From contig CAIWSB010000048.1 in NCBI GenBank assembly GCA_903915225.1, forward strand, positions 1 through 39,399: a DNA stretch of 39,399 nt, written 5' to 3'. Every line of letters begins with the position of its first letter. The first letter of the stretch is position 1. Source of the stretch: an uncultured Candidatus Woesearchaeota archaeon. Lineage in GTDB: Archaea; Nanobdellota; Nanobdellia; Woesearchaeales; B29-G15. A program made the translations under genes and the position numbers. The notes under the pieces were generated by a model. It made no database searches. It was not told the DNA's origin and saw only the letters and a list, made by a program, of their open reading frames with translations. Positions 5,957 through 13,634 of this stretch are shown here, piece after piece.

Positions 5957-6391
5957 ATGAAGCCGGTATTACTTTTTCTTGCGCTACTTCTCATCCAGCC
6001 AGTTTTTGCTTTTTCTGTTTCATTAAGTGCGGATGAGGTCCAGGTTGGGGAAACAATTGCTTATTGGTTTGAGGGTGCAAATAATTATACAATAAAATAT
6101 ACTATTGAAACCGGCGAGGGGGTTGTAAAGCCCAGGACTGCAACAACCTTTGCCGGGCGGAGGGAATACGAGCCAAAGAAACCTGGGGAATATTCAATCA
6201 TCGCCTGGCTGGGAAACCAGAGTTCAACGGCAAAATTCAGGGTGGTTCTACAAAAGCCAGTTAAGCAGCAAGCACCACCAAAAAATGAGATTTATAGCTC
6301 AAGCAACCTGGCTGCGCGGGTCGCTGCGAAAGATATTCTATTGGGGGTTAGCGTATTACTTTGTTGTGGTATGCTATGGAAAATTATTTAA
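5957..6391 (+). CDS. Small secreted, membrane-anchored protein with an Ig-like domain
   Basis: 144 aa. Residues 1-19 (MKPVLLFLALLLIQPVFAF) form a signal peptide. The middle (SLSADEVQVGETIAYWFEGANNYTIKYTIETGEG...GEYSIIAWLGNQSSTAKFRVVLQ) has the alternating strands of a small Ig-like or PKD-like fold and two N-x-S/T sites that could be glycosylated. A linker and a C-terminal hydrophobic segment (DILLGVSVLLCCGMLWKII) anchor it. The family is unknown. The mRNA is probably leaderless. Confidence 0.7.
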   Translation: MKPVLLFLALLLIQPVFAFSVSLSADEVQVGETIAYWFEGANNYTIKYTIETGEGVVKPRTATTFAGRREYEPKKPGEYSIIAWLGNQSSTAKFRVVLQKPVKQQAPPKNEIYSSSNLAARVAAKDILLGVSVLLCCGMLWKII

Positions 6392-6393
6392 AC
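6384..6393 (+). promoter_or_regulatory. Box A for the 6416-7587 operon
   Basis: TTATTTAAAC is centred about 27 nt before the ATG at 6416. It overlaps the end of the upstream gene, so the operon has its own promoter and a leaderless first gene. Confidence 0.45.
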
Positions 6394-6415
6394 CGGGCTT
6401 GAGACTTCCAAACCC

Positions 6416-6985
6416 ATGACAGTCTTCCATACAAGGGCAATTATTGAAATAGCCGGCTCTCCTAAGAAATTTGTTGAAGATACAATGGACCTGCTCCTTA
6501 AAGATATGGATGATAAGGAGGGAATGAAGGTCACGAAAAAGGACAAGGCTGAGACAAAGGAGTTTGAAAGGGTATTTTCCACCTTCACAGAAGTGGAAGT
6601 GGAATTCAAGAATATGGATGCTCTAACCCAATTTTGCTTTGACTACCTCCCCTCCCACATTGAAATAATAGACCCGGATAGGATTGAACTGAGGAATGAG
6701 GAGCTTCAGGATTTTATGCAGGATATACTCATACGCCTCCACAAAACGGATATGTCCCTGAAAGATGCAATTGCTGAAAAGCAGCTCCATGAGGATGCCA
6801 ATAAGATCCTTATAAAAAATGCAATTTCCATGGCACTGAAGGACGGGCCTTTACCAACTAGTGAAATCTCCAAGGCCACGGGCATTAAGGAAGAGAACCT
6901 CCAGGCGATATTGGACTTTTATGAAGAGAATGGGCTTGTTGAGCAGAAGGACAAGGTTTACTCGCTCAAGAAGAAGCTAAAATGA
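6416..6985 (+). CDS. Unknown protein with C-terminal winged helix, coupled to ScpB
   Basis: 189 aa. The N-terminal 90 residues (MTVFHTRAIIEIAGSPKKFVEDTMDLLLKDM...TEVEVEFKNMDALTQFCFDYLPSHIEIIDPDRIEL) look like a small alpha/beta domain. A helical section follows. Residues about 135-189 (ILIKNAISMALKDGPLPTSEISKATGIKEENLQAILDFYEENGLVEQKDKVYSL) read as a winged helix. I do not recognise the family. Its stop overlaps the start of the ScpB homologue by 4 nt (ATGA), the position often held by scpA. It is not obviously an ScpA kleisin, so a partner of ScpB is the best inference. Confidence 0.65.
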   Translation: MTVFHTRAIIEIAGSPKKFVEDTMDLLLKDMDDKEGMKVTKKDKAETKEFERVFSTFTEVEVEFKNMDALTQFCFDYLPSHIEIIDPDRIELRNEELQDFMQDILIRLHKTDMSLKDAIAEKQLHEDANKILIKNAISMALKDGPLPTSEISKATGIKEENLQAILDFYEENGLVEQKDKVYSLKKKLK

Positions 6986-7587
6986 GTCTGAAGCAGCAGG
7001 TTGAGGCATTGTTGTTTTCTTCTGGCAGAAAAATGCTAGTTGAAGAGCTGGCAACAATACTTAAGGCTCAAAAACAATCTGTTCTGGAGGCATTGAGGTT
7101 GTTGCAGTCTGATTACAAGGGGAAGGAAACTGCGCTGATGATAATTGAAGAGGGAGATAACTGGAAGATTACAGTCCGCGAGGAGCATATGCATCTTGTC
7201 CGCAGCATTATTGTTGAGACTGAGCTCCCAAAGGCTGTGCTGGAAACACTGGCAATAATCGCATGGAGGGCTCCAATCCTCCAATCAGACATAATAAGGA
7301 TAAGGAACAACAAGGCTTACGAGCACATCCAAATGCTGGAGGATTCTGATTTCGTCGCCAGGGAAAAGTACGGCAGGTCATTCAAGCTCAAGCTAACCCC
7401 TAAATTCTTTGAGTACTTCGATGTTGACAACCTCAACAAGCTTAGGGAGCAGATGCAGCAGCAGCCGAAAGTTGAGGCTCCGACGCAACCTGAACAAAAT
7501 GTTGAAATTCCGCAGCCAAATAATGCAGAACCAAATCCTGCAAATGTGCAAGCAGAGCCTGAAGAGCAGCTGCCGAAATCAGAGTAG
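6982..7587 (+). CDS. scpB: ScpB-like segregation and condensation protein
   Basis: 201 aa. Residues 1-155 follow the ScpB plan of two winged-helix domains: KQQVEALLFSSGRKMLVEELATILK, then AVLETLAIIAWRAPILQSDIIRIRNNKAYEHIQMLEDSDFVAREKYGRSFKLKLTPKFFEYF. The 'LAIIAW..P..q..I..IR' segment is the most diagnostic. The last 45 residues are a disordered Gln/Pro/Glu-rich tail. ScpB dimers bind the ScpA kleisin and SMC in chromosome condensation. No smc or scpA is seen in the window. Translation is coupled to the unknown gene upstream. Confidence 0.8.
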   Translation: MSLKQQVEALLFSSGRKMLVEELATILKAQKQSVLEALRLLQSDYKGKETALMIIEEGDNWKITVREEHMHLVRSIIVETELPKAVLETLAIIAWRAPILQSDIIRIRNNKAYEHIQMLEDSDFVAREKYGRSFKLKLTPKFFEYFDVDNLNKLREQMQQQPKVEAPTQPEQNVEIPQPNNAEPNPANVQAEPEEQLPKSE

Positions 7588-8346
7588 AGAATATTGTGAG
7601 AGCGGAATTGCCTTTGGGTTCAAATCCTTAAGCTTTTTTTCTAGAATTGATAGGTGCGCCAGGCCGACAACTGCAATTATAGTTCCTTGGGCGCTCAGCT
7701 CGCGGATCCTTTTGGCCATGTGCTCGTCCCTTTCTGGGTTCAAGACCCGTTTTATTTCATCCACAGAATCGCCCGGGAGTATTTGATAAAGCTTGTCCAA
7801 TAGCCCGGGCTTTTGAACCAGCGGTGTGAGGCGCTCATACAACCTCCATCGCGGATAGGATTCCTCAACCTCTGCCTGGACCCGGGCAACATATTCCTCA
7901 ACCCCCATGTCCAATACGCTCTTGATTCCTTCAGCAACCCCTGGCTCTTCTGTCAAAAGTTTTTGGGCTTCCATCTTGAAAACCATTCTGGCCGCATCGG
8001 CGTTATTCCAATCGCCATTTGCCAGCGGGAGGTCTATATATTCCACCTGCACTTCCGGATGTACGCGGGCATGGCTCTTAATGGCCCTGTACTCAAACCC
8101 AATTGCTGCACTGCATTTCTTGCTAACCTCTAGGTAGGTTTCTTTTTGTTTGGGTGTGAGCTCAAGGTTGAGGCCATCAATCTGGTTGTCCAATTTCGTA
8201 CAATCCATCTCCTTCTCAAAACGTGACGCGCCTTCCGGGGATAGCTCTAGTGCTAGAATTGTTGGAGATAATTTATCTATTGCGCGATTTAGGCGTGACT
8301 CACCATAAAGGTCGGTGTGTATTGTACCAACTAGGCATATGCCCAT
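7579..8346 (-). CDS. TraB-family protein, copy 2 of a tandem pair
   Basis: 255 aa. The N-terminal strand ICLVGTIHTD contains the G-x-x-H motif of the TraB/PrgY (Tiki-like) family. LALELSPEG, RDEHMAKRIREL and a second VVGLAHLS motif follow, all shared with the neighbour. There is no signal peptide or membrane segment, so this form is cytoplasmic. TraB proteins are proposed metalloproteases or pheromone-modifying enzymes, but archaeal members have no firmly known substrate. It starts 9 nt after the upstream paralogue's stop, and the Shine-Dalgarno GAGGG overlaps that stop. Its 3' end overlaps the convergent scpB by 9 nt. Confidence 0.75.
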   Translation of the reverse strand: MGICLVGTIHTDLYGESRLNRAIDKLSPTILALELSPEGASRFEKEMDCTKLDNQIDGLNLELTPKQKETYLEVSKKCSAAIGFEYRAIKSHARVHPEVQVEYIDLPLANGDWNNADAARMVFKMEAQKLLTEEPGVAEGIKSVLDMGVEEYVARVQAEVEESYPRWRLYERLTPLVQKPGLLDKLYQILPGDSVDEIKRVLNPERDEHMAKRIRELSAQGTIIAVVGLAHLSILEKKLKDLNPKAIPLSQYSLL

Positions 8347-8355
8347 GGGCTTCCC

Positions 8356-9129
8356 TCAAATTGATTTGTAATTAAGCAGCGATAGCGCTCGTGGATGCAG
8401 GTCTGAAAGCCTCTTTTTTATTCCCTTCATGTGGAGTAATCCGCAAACAACCAGGACCTTGCCCTGTGGGCTTAATTCACGTATCTTTTTGGCCATGTAC
8501 TCATCCCTATCCGGGCTGACTATTTTCTTAATCACGTCAACAGACTCCTTGGGGTATGTCCTGTTGAGCTGGTCCAGCACTCTCGGGCTCCTCATTAGCG
8601 GGGTCATAAGCCCCAGCAGGGGCTGCATCTTGTAAGCCATGTCCACCCTTTGCTGCAGGGTTGCAATAAAAGCATCCTTCCCCATCCGTGACATCATCTG
8701 ATCCACTCCAGCACGCACCTGGGGAGGGATATTCTTAACAGCATTATTCAATAGTTCCCCCATGGCCTTTTGGCCTGTCTCATCTCCCTCTCCAAACACA
8801 GATAGGTCAACATACTCAAGCCGGGTGCCCGGGTGGGCATCAACATATTTTTTTGGAGAATAATACTCAAAGCCAGAGGCCTTGTAAAGTTCTTTGGCAA
8901 TTCCGATTAAAGTGGGGTTTAGGGGCCCTTGACCAATATTTGCCTTCTTGATATCCTCCTCAAGCCGGGATTCCTTTTCCTTCTGGGTCGCAGGAAAGCC
9001 GCGGGTACGATCTTCTGAAAGCTCTATTGCGACAATGTCCGGAGAATACTTATCCAAAATATAATCTAGCCTCTTCTCACCATTAATATCCATGTGCACA
9101 GTGCCAACAATGCATATCTTGTTTGCCAT
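8356..9129 (-). CDS. TraB-family protein, copy 1 of a tandem pair
   Basis: 257 aa from ATG at 9129. The track start is a GTG within the purine-rich GGGGGTGGGTGG stretch that acts as ribosome-binding site. Motifs are CIVGTVHMD (G-x-x-H), VAIELSEDR, PDRDEYMAKKIRELSPQGK and VVCGLLHM. It is collinear with the downstream gene along its whole length, so the pair arose by tandem duplication followed by strong divergence. It is soluble, with no membrane segment. A box A near 9161 predicts a start about 7 nt before the ATG. Function is unknown beyond the family. Confidence 0.75.
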   Translation of the reverse strand: MANKICIVGTVHMDINGEKRLDYILDKYSPDIVAIELSEDRTRGFPATQKEKESRLEEDIKKANIGQGPLNPTLIGIAKELYKASGFEYYSPKKYVDAHPGTRLEYVDLSVFGEGDETGQKAMGELLNNAVKNIPPQVRAGVDQMMSRMGKDAFIATLQQRVDMAYKMQPLLGLMTPLMRSPRVLDQLNRTYPKESVDVIKKIVSPDRDEYMAKKIRELSPQGKVLVVCGLLHMKGIKKRLSDLHPRALSLLNYKSI

Positions 9130-9200
9130 TCCACCCACCCCCGAAAATGTGGAGTTGATTTGGTTAATAAAACTTTCTTATGTGACCATTTTTAAGTGGT

Positions 9201-9210
9201 TGTTTATAGG
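9201..9210 (+). promoter_or_regulatory. Box A in front of element copy B
   Basis: TGTTTATAGG is centred about 25 nt before the first base of the palindromic element at 9230, the correct spacing for a transcript beginning at the element's edge. Confidence 0.35.
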
Positions 9211-9229
9211 GGATTAAATCTTTTTCAAT

Positions 9230-9319
9230 GCAGCAACAATGGCGCCGCCCGGGCGGGGGCCGGCCCCGGGGTGCCCCGGGAGGAGCAATAGCGACGACGA
9301 CCGCCATTATTGTTGCTGC
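9230..9319 (+). ncRNA. Palindromic structured element, copy B
   Basis: 90 nt with perfect terminal inverted repeats GCAGCAACAAT / ATTGTTGCTGC, then GGCG / CGCC with an ATT bulge. The inner CCCGGGC / GCCCCGGG stem surrounds GGGG-CCGG-CCCC and GGGGT, followed by GGAGGAGCAATAGCGACGACG. It is far more GC-rich than its flanks. It ends 87 nt before gyrA, in the same orientation. The track ORF 9228-9422 is only the translation of this element and is not called as a gene. Confidence 0.55.
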
Positions 9320-9406
9320 CTTTAGAATAAAATGCTTTTTCATTTTTTCTTACCGCCAACTGAATCAAAAGATTAATAAACAATTTATCCTCCTTCCTGG
9401 CTCGAC

Positions 9407-11839
9407 ATGGCAGAGATACTGAAAGACCGGCTTATTGAGGACGAGATGCGGGAATCCTACCTGGATTACAGCATGTCTGTCATAGTTGGCAGGGCCTTGC
9501 CAGACCTGCGGGATGGCCTCAAGCCAGTGCACAGGCGAATCCTTTTTGCTATGTATGAAATGGGGCTTGTGCCTGAAAAGCCATTCAAGAAAGCAGCAAG
9601 GGTTGTGGGTGAGGTGCTGGGTAAATTCCATCCACATGGTGACCTTGCGGTTTATGACAGCCTGGTTCGCATGGCTCAGGAATTCTCACTAAGATATCCG
9701 CTAGTTAAGGGCCAGGGCAATTTTGGAAGCATTGATGGGGACAACGCAGCAGCAATGAGGTACACTGAAGTCAAGCTTGCCAAGCCAGCAATTGAGATTT
9801 TGGAAAACTTGGACCAGGACACGGTTGATTTTACGCCCAACTTTGACAACTCACTAAATGAGCCGGTTGTGCTGCCCAGCAGGCTGCCAAACATGATTAT
9901 CAATGGCGGCTCGGGAATTGCAGTGGGGATGGCAACCAACATACCGCCGCACAATCTCCGCGAGGCATGCAATGCAATTATTGCTTACATTGATAATCCT
10001 GAAATCGGTGTTGAGGAGATTCTTGCAATAATGCCTGGCCCTGACTTCCCAACAGGTGGCGAGGTTTATGGGGATGAGGGAATACGGCACGCCTACATGA
10101 GCGGGCGCGGCAAGATACTTGTTCGGAGTAAGACCCGTATTGAAACAGACAAGAACAATGAGCCCAAGGCAATAATTGTTGAGGAAATCCCCTACATGGT
10201 GAACAAGACCATGCTCATTGAGGAGATATCCAATTGCGTCAAGGGGGATGTCATCAAGCAGATTTCTGGGCTGAACGACGAGTCTGACAGGGAGGGCATG
10301 CGACTTGTCATATCCTTGAAGCGCGGAACAGACCCCGAAGTTGTGCTCAACCAACTGTATACTCACACCCATTTGCAGACCACTTTTGGGATAAATATGC
10401 TGGGTGTTATCCAGAACCGCCCAAAGACAGTCAACATGCGTGGGCTTTTTGAAATCTACGTGCAGCACCGGCTGGAAATAATTAGGCGGCGCTCGCAGTT
10501 TGAATACGTGAAATCAAAGGAGAGGATTCACATACTTGAGGGGCTTAGGATTGCCCTGAAGAATATTGATGCAATAATCAAGCTCATCAAGGGCTCGGAA
10601 TCACCAAAGGAGGCTGCTGTCGGGCTCATGCAGGGCTATTCCCTTTCTGACAAGCAGGCTCAGGCAATTCTTGAGATGAGGCTCTCCAGGCTCACTGCAC
10701 TTGAGACTAGTGCAATTGAGAAGGAGCACCAGGAATTGCTAAACAGGATTATTGAGCTTGAGGCAATTTTAGCATCTAGGGAAAAGCAGCTTGGGATAAT
10801 TAAGGATGAGCTCAGGCTCTTGGTGGATAAGTATGGGGACAATCGCCGCACGAAAATAACAGCTGGCTCGTTCATGGATTCAGAAATAGACTATGAAGAC
10901 TTGATTGAAGAGGCAGCTGTTGTGGTGACGCTTAGCCATAACGGCTACATAAAACGCACACTTTTGGATGTTTACAGAAGCCAAGGCCGCGGGGGCCGCG
11001 GGGTAACAGCCGGAAAGCTGCATGAGGATGACTTCATGGAAAAGGTGTTTGTCTGCTCAACCCATTCCACAATCCTGTGCTTTTCAAACAAGGGCAAGCT
11101 CTACTGGCTGAAGGGCTACCGCATCCCAGAATCCTCAAGGATTGCCCAGGGCACGCATGTGAGGAACCTGTTGCAATTAGATGAAGGTGAAATCATCAAT
11201 GCATTGATTCCAATCAAGGAGTTTGAATCAGAGCAGTACCTGAATTTCATAACAAAACTGGGCAAGATAAAGAAAACCACCCTTGCCGCTTACTCAAACC
11301 CCAGGAAAGGGGGAATTATTGCAATCTCACTTGGTGAGAAAGATGAGGTTGTGGCTGTCCTACTTACCACGGGACATAATGAGCTAATGGTTGCCTCTGC
11401 AGCGGGCAAGGCAATACGGTTCAAGGAAGAAGAAGCCAGACCTTTGGGGAGAAATGCAGAGGGCATGCGGGCAATCCGCCTCGCCTCAAATGATTCAGTT
11501 GTGGGGGCTGTTGTTGTGCACGAGAACAAGACATTGCTCACTGTGACTGCAAATGGCTTCGGTAAACGCTCCCCGTTCTCAGATTATTCAATTACCCATC
11601 GCGGTGGCCAAGGTGTTATTAACATAAAGACAAGCGATAGAAATGGCCCGGTTATTGGTGTAAAGGAGGTTGAGGACAAGGATGAGGTAATGATTGTCTC
11701 CTCCGGTGGGATTATGATAAGGATGCCCGCGCAAACCATTTCCACAATAGGCAGGAACACCCAGGGTGTGAGGCTGATGAGGCTCGAGGATGGGAAACGG
11801 GTCGCAGCAGTCGGCAGGGTGGAAGAACTTGAGGAGTGA
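9407..11839 (+). CDS. gyrA: DNA gyrase subunit A
   Basis: 810 aa, full length. The breakage-reunion domain is intact: [41 protein letters not shown], and the catalytic Tyr119 in AAAMRYTE that forms the phosphotyrosyl bond. A long coiled coil precedes the C-terminal beta-pinwheel. The pinwheel contains SQGRGGRGV, a GyrA-box variant needed for DNA wrapping, so this is gyrase rather than topoisomerase IV. With GyrB it introduces negative supercoils. Gyrase in archaea is generally of bacterial origin. No gyrB is found in this window. Leu81 occupies the place of E. coli Ser83. A TATA-like GATTAATAAAC near 9376 gives a leader of only a few bases. Confidence 0.95.
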   Translation: MAEILKDRLIEDEMRESYLDYSMSVIVGRALPDLRDGLKPVHRRILFAMYEMGLVPEKPFKKAARVVGEVLGKFHPHGDLAVYDSLVRMAQEFSLRYPLVKGQGNFGSIDGDNAAAMRYTEVKLAKPAIEILENLDQDTVDFTPNFDNSLNEPVVLPSRLPNMIINGGSGIAVGMATNIPPHNLREACNAIIAYIDNPEIGVEEILAIMPGPDFPTGGEVYGDEGIRHAYMSGRGKILVRSKTRIETDKNNEPKAIIVEEIPYMVNKTMLIEEISNCVKGDVIKQISGLNDESDREGMRLVISLKRGTDPEVVLNQLYTHTHLQTTFGINMLGVIQNRPKTVNMRGLFEIYVQHRLEIIRRRSQFEYVKSKERIHILEGLRIALKNIDAIIKLIKGSESPKEAAVGLMQGYSLSDKQAQAILEMRLSRLTALETSAIEKEHQELLNRIIELEAILASREKQLGIIKDELRLLVDKYGDNRRTKITAGSFMDSEIDYEDLIEEAAVVVTLSHNGYIKRTLLDVYRSQGRGGRGVTAGKLHEDDFMEKVFVCSTHSTILCFSNKGKLYWLKGYRIPESSRIAQGTHVRNLLQLDEGEIINALIPIKEFESEQYLNFITKLGKIKKTTLAAYSNPRKGGIIAISLGEKDEVVAVLLTTGHNELMVASAAGKAIRFKEEEARPLGRNAEGMRAIRLASNDSVVGAVVVHENKTLLTVTANGFGKRSPFSDYSITHRGGQGVINIKTSDRNGPVIGVKEVEDKDEVMIVSSGGIMIRMPAQTISTIGRNTQGVRLMRLEDGKRVAAVGRVEELEE

Positions 11840-12803
11840 ATTCTGTGCCCTCACCAGCAAGGGCTTGGAGAGCCTGTGTGCAGATGAGATTTACAAAAAG
11901 TTTGGCTGCAAAGCAATAGCTGCGCGCGAGGGATGCGTGTTCTTCAATTATGAGGGGGATAAAGAAGCGCCTTACAATAATTTGCGTTCTGTCCATTTCC
12001 TTGTGCAGGTTATTGCCAAAAGCAAGCAGGTTAAGATTGATGAGGACACTGCTAAGCTGATTGGCAGCAGTATGCTTGTCCGGGTTACGCCCAGTAACAA
12101 TTCTCTCGAGTCAGAGGTTGGCGGCCAGATATTTGACCAGCTGGTTGCCATGGGGAAACAGATACGCGTTGAGTTTAAGCAGCCTGAGACGTTCATTAGA
12201 TGCTGGGCATTTGGGAAAAAGCTGGTGGTGGGGATTGACTGGGGGAAAACCCAGCTGAGCAAGCGCCTACGGGTTTTTACCACAAGGTTTAGCCTCAACC
12301 CGGTGAGCGCCTATGCATTGGCTGCTGCAAATAATGCTCAGGGGGATGGGGCATTTTTAGTAACAAATGAGGGCTCAGAGTTGGTTGAGGCTGCATTACT
12401 GGGTGGACAAGGGAAGTTATTTGGTGTGGCTATCAACAAAGTAATACATAGAGGCGTAAGGCAAAATGCAACTGTTGCGGGTGTAATTGACAAGGTCGAG
12501 CTTCTCGAGCAACCCTGGGAGGCTGCATTTGAATCCTTTCCAAACTCAAGCCTCGGCTCAGTTAGCGCCCAGCTGAATTTTGTGCGGGACTCTGAGGGAA
12601 ATGCTGCAGTTAAAACCTTTCAGAGGTTGATTGCTTGCGCCCGCGGGAAACTTGCCCCGGAGGGATGGATAAACATCCTTGCAAGGACAGAAGACAAGAA
12701 ATATTTTGAGAGGGCCGCAGTTGGATACAAACTGGATTCCACACTGGAATTCATGCAGGGCGAGCTCGGGTTTGCATTATTGAGCTTCAAATTCTTAGGT
12801 TAA
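11829..12803 (+). CDS. THUMP/RNA methyltransferase-like protein with degenerate catalytic motifs
   Basis: 324 aa from TTG at 11829, chosen because GGGTGG precedes it and because it gives the family-like start [21 protein letters not shown]. The track start at 11790 lies deep inside gyrA. The N-terminal half fits the THUMP-containing Trm14/RlmL-type tRNA or rRNA guanine-N2 methyltransferases. [25 protein letters not shown] corresponds to the usual 'RGYR...APl...lA' approach to the SAM domain. However, the SAM-binding DPMCGSGT motif is replaced by [15 protein letters not shown], and no NPPYG-type catalytic motif is found. It is probably an inactive relative that binds RNA, or a very divergent enzyme. 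It overlaps the gyrA stop. Confidence 0.6.
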   Translation: MRSEFCALTSKGLESLCADEIYKKFGCKAIAAREGCVFFNYEGDKEAPYNNLRSVHFLVQVIAKSKQVKIDEDTAKLIGSSMLVRVTPSNNSLESEVGGQIFDQLVAMGKQIRVEFKQPETFIRCWAFGKKLVVGIDWGKTQLSKRLRVFTTRFSLNPVSAYALAAANNAQGDGAFLVTNEGSELVEAALLGGQGKLFGVAINKVIHRGVRQNATVAGVIDKVELLEQPWEAAFESFPNSSLGSVSAQLNFVRDSEGNAAVKTFQRLIACARGKLAPEGWINILARTEDKKYFERAAVGYKLDSTLEFMQGELGFALLSFKFLG

Positions 12804-13401
12804 ACCCCTGCTGCCGTCTCCTTATTATAATCCAAACAATTATCCCTATAAGCACAATTGCCGCAGCCACAAAAATAAGTGTGTACTGCTGGCCGTTGCC
12901 AGAGCATTCGTGGTTGATATAGCCCCCGGGGCAATATATTGCGCGGCACTTGTTGTTCTGGCAGATCTCGTTGAAGGCACATGCATAATTATCAGTGCAT
13001 TCTAGGTCTGAGAGAGGTTTTACAAGCATCCTTGAGTGCTCATCAGAACACATCTCGCCATCTGGGAGCAGTATGCAGGGCTTGTAGAAAAGAGTATAGC
13101 CGCGAGAGGGCGGGGGCAAAAGCATGAGGAGTGAGAATGTTGTGGAGCTCCCAGGTTCAATTGTTGTATCAGTTGAACTTGAGTAGAAAACCGTGTCTGA
13201 TGAATCCTTTAGGGAAACCTTCAACACCCTCATGGGTTGGTCGCCTATGTTTGATATAATTAGGCTGGAATTTGCCGCGAAGCCCTCCCAGCAGGTCGTG
13301 CAATGGGGCTCAAACCTAAAGCTCCAGGCATAAATTGCAAAGGCACTTGGCATGCAGATTAACAGAAGTAATAGTATTATTACGATACCCCTCTTTTTCA
13401 T
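12787..13401 (-). CDS. Secreted cysteine-containing membrane-anchored protein
   Basis: 204 aa from ATG at 13401. The box A TATAAATA (about 13424-13432) would start transcription at about 13402, so this ATG is leaderless and preferred over the ATG five codons upstream. It has an N-terminal signal (MKKRGIVIILLLLLICMPSAFA). A beta-rich extracellular domain follows (SLIISNIGDQPMRVLKVSLKDSSDTVFYSS..TIEPGSSTTF). Next is a cysteine cluster (CTDNYACAFNEICQNNKCRAIYCPGG). A C-terminal transmembrane helix (YTLIFVAAAIVLIGIIVWIII) with an RRRQQ stop-transfer signal completes it. The family is unknown. It converges with the methyltransferase-like gene, overlapping by 17 nt. Confidence 0.7.
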   Translation of the reverse strand: MKKRGIVIILLLLLICMPSAFAIYAWSFRFEPHCTTCWEGFAANSSLIISNIGDQPMRVLKVSLKDSSDTVFYSSSTDTTIEPGSSTTFSLLMLLPPPSRGYTLFYKPCILLPDGEMCSDEHSRMLVKPLSDLECTDNYACAFNEICQNNKCRAIYCPGGYINHECSGNGQQYTLIFVAAAIVLIGIIVWIIIRRRQQGFNLRI

Positions 13402-13597
13402 GCAAAGGATAAACATTCCCCCATATTTATACTTTTTGTAGCCTGGGATTCTCCCTCTAATTTGTTTTTTGGATTACAAATGCGGCAACAATGATGCCAG
13501 CTCACTCAGTTGTGTCGCGTGTGCTGGGCCATACTAATAAATTCTGCTGAGGAGAAGGACCCAACTAAATAAAGTAACTGCATAGTAGTAAATGTTA

Positions 13598-13607
13598 GGA
13601 AAACTTT
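13598..13607 (+). promoter_or_regulatory. Box A for the HD-GYP gene
   Basis: ACTTTATAAA is centred about 32 nt before the ATG at 13635, giving a very short leader. Confidence 0.4.
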
Positions 13608-13634
13608 ATAAACACAAAAATTAATATTAAGAAC

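Noticed and set aside
7610-7630. tRNA T-loop-like GGGTTCAAATCC
   Set aside because: It lies inside the 3' end of the TraB-like gene and has no acceptor or anticodon stems around it.
9228-9422. Track ORF MQQQWRRPGGGRPRG... upstream of gyrA as a protein gene
   Set aside because: It is the translation of palindromic element B running into unrelated flank. Copy C has an in-frame stop, so an ordinary gene is unlikely.
13470-13560. Possible fourth palindromic element or a C/D box RNA (GCGGCAACAATGATGCC...CTGAGG)
   Set aside because: Only the first 20 bases resemble the element, the closing ATTGTTGCTGC is missing, and the box C is imperfect. Too weak to call.
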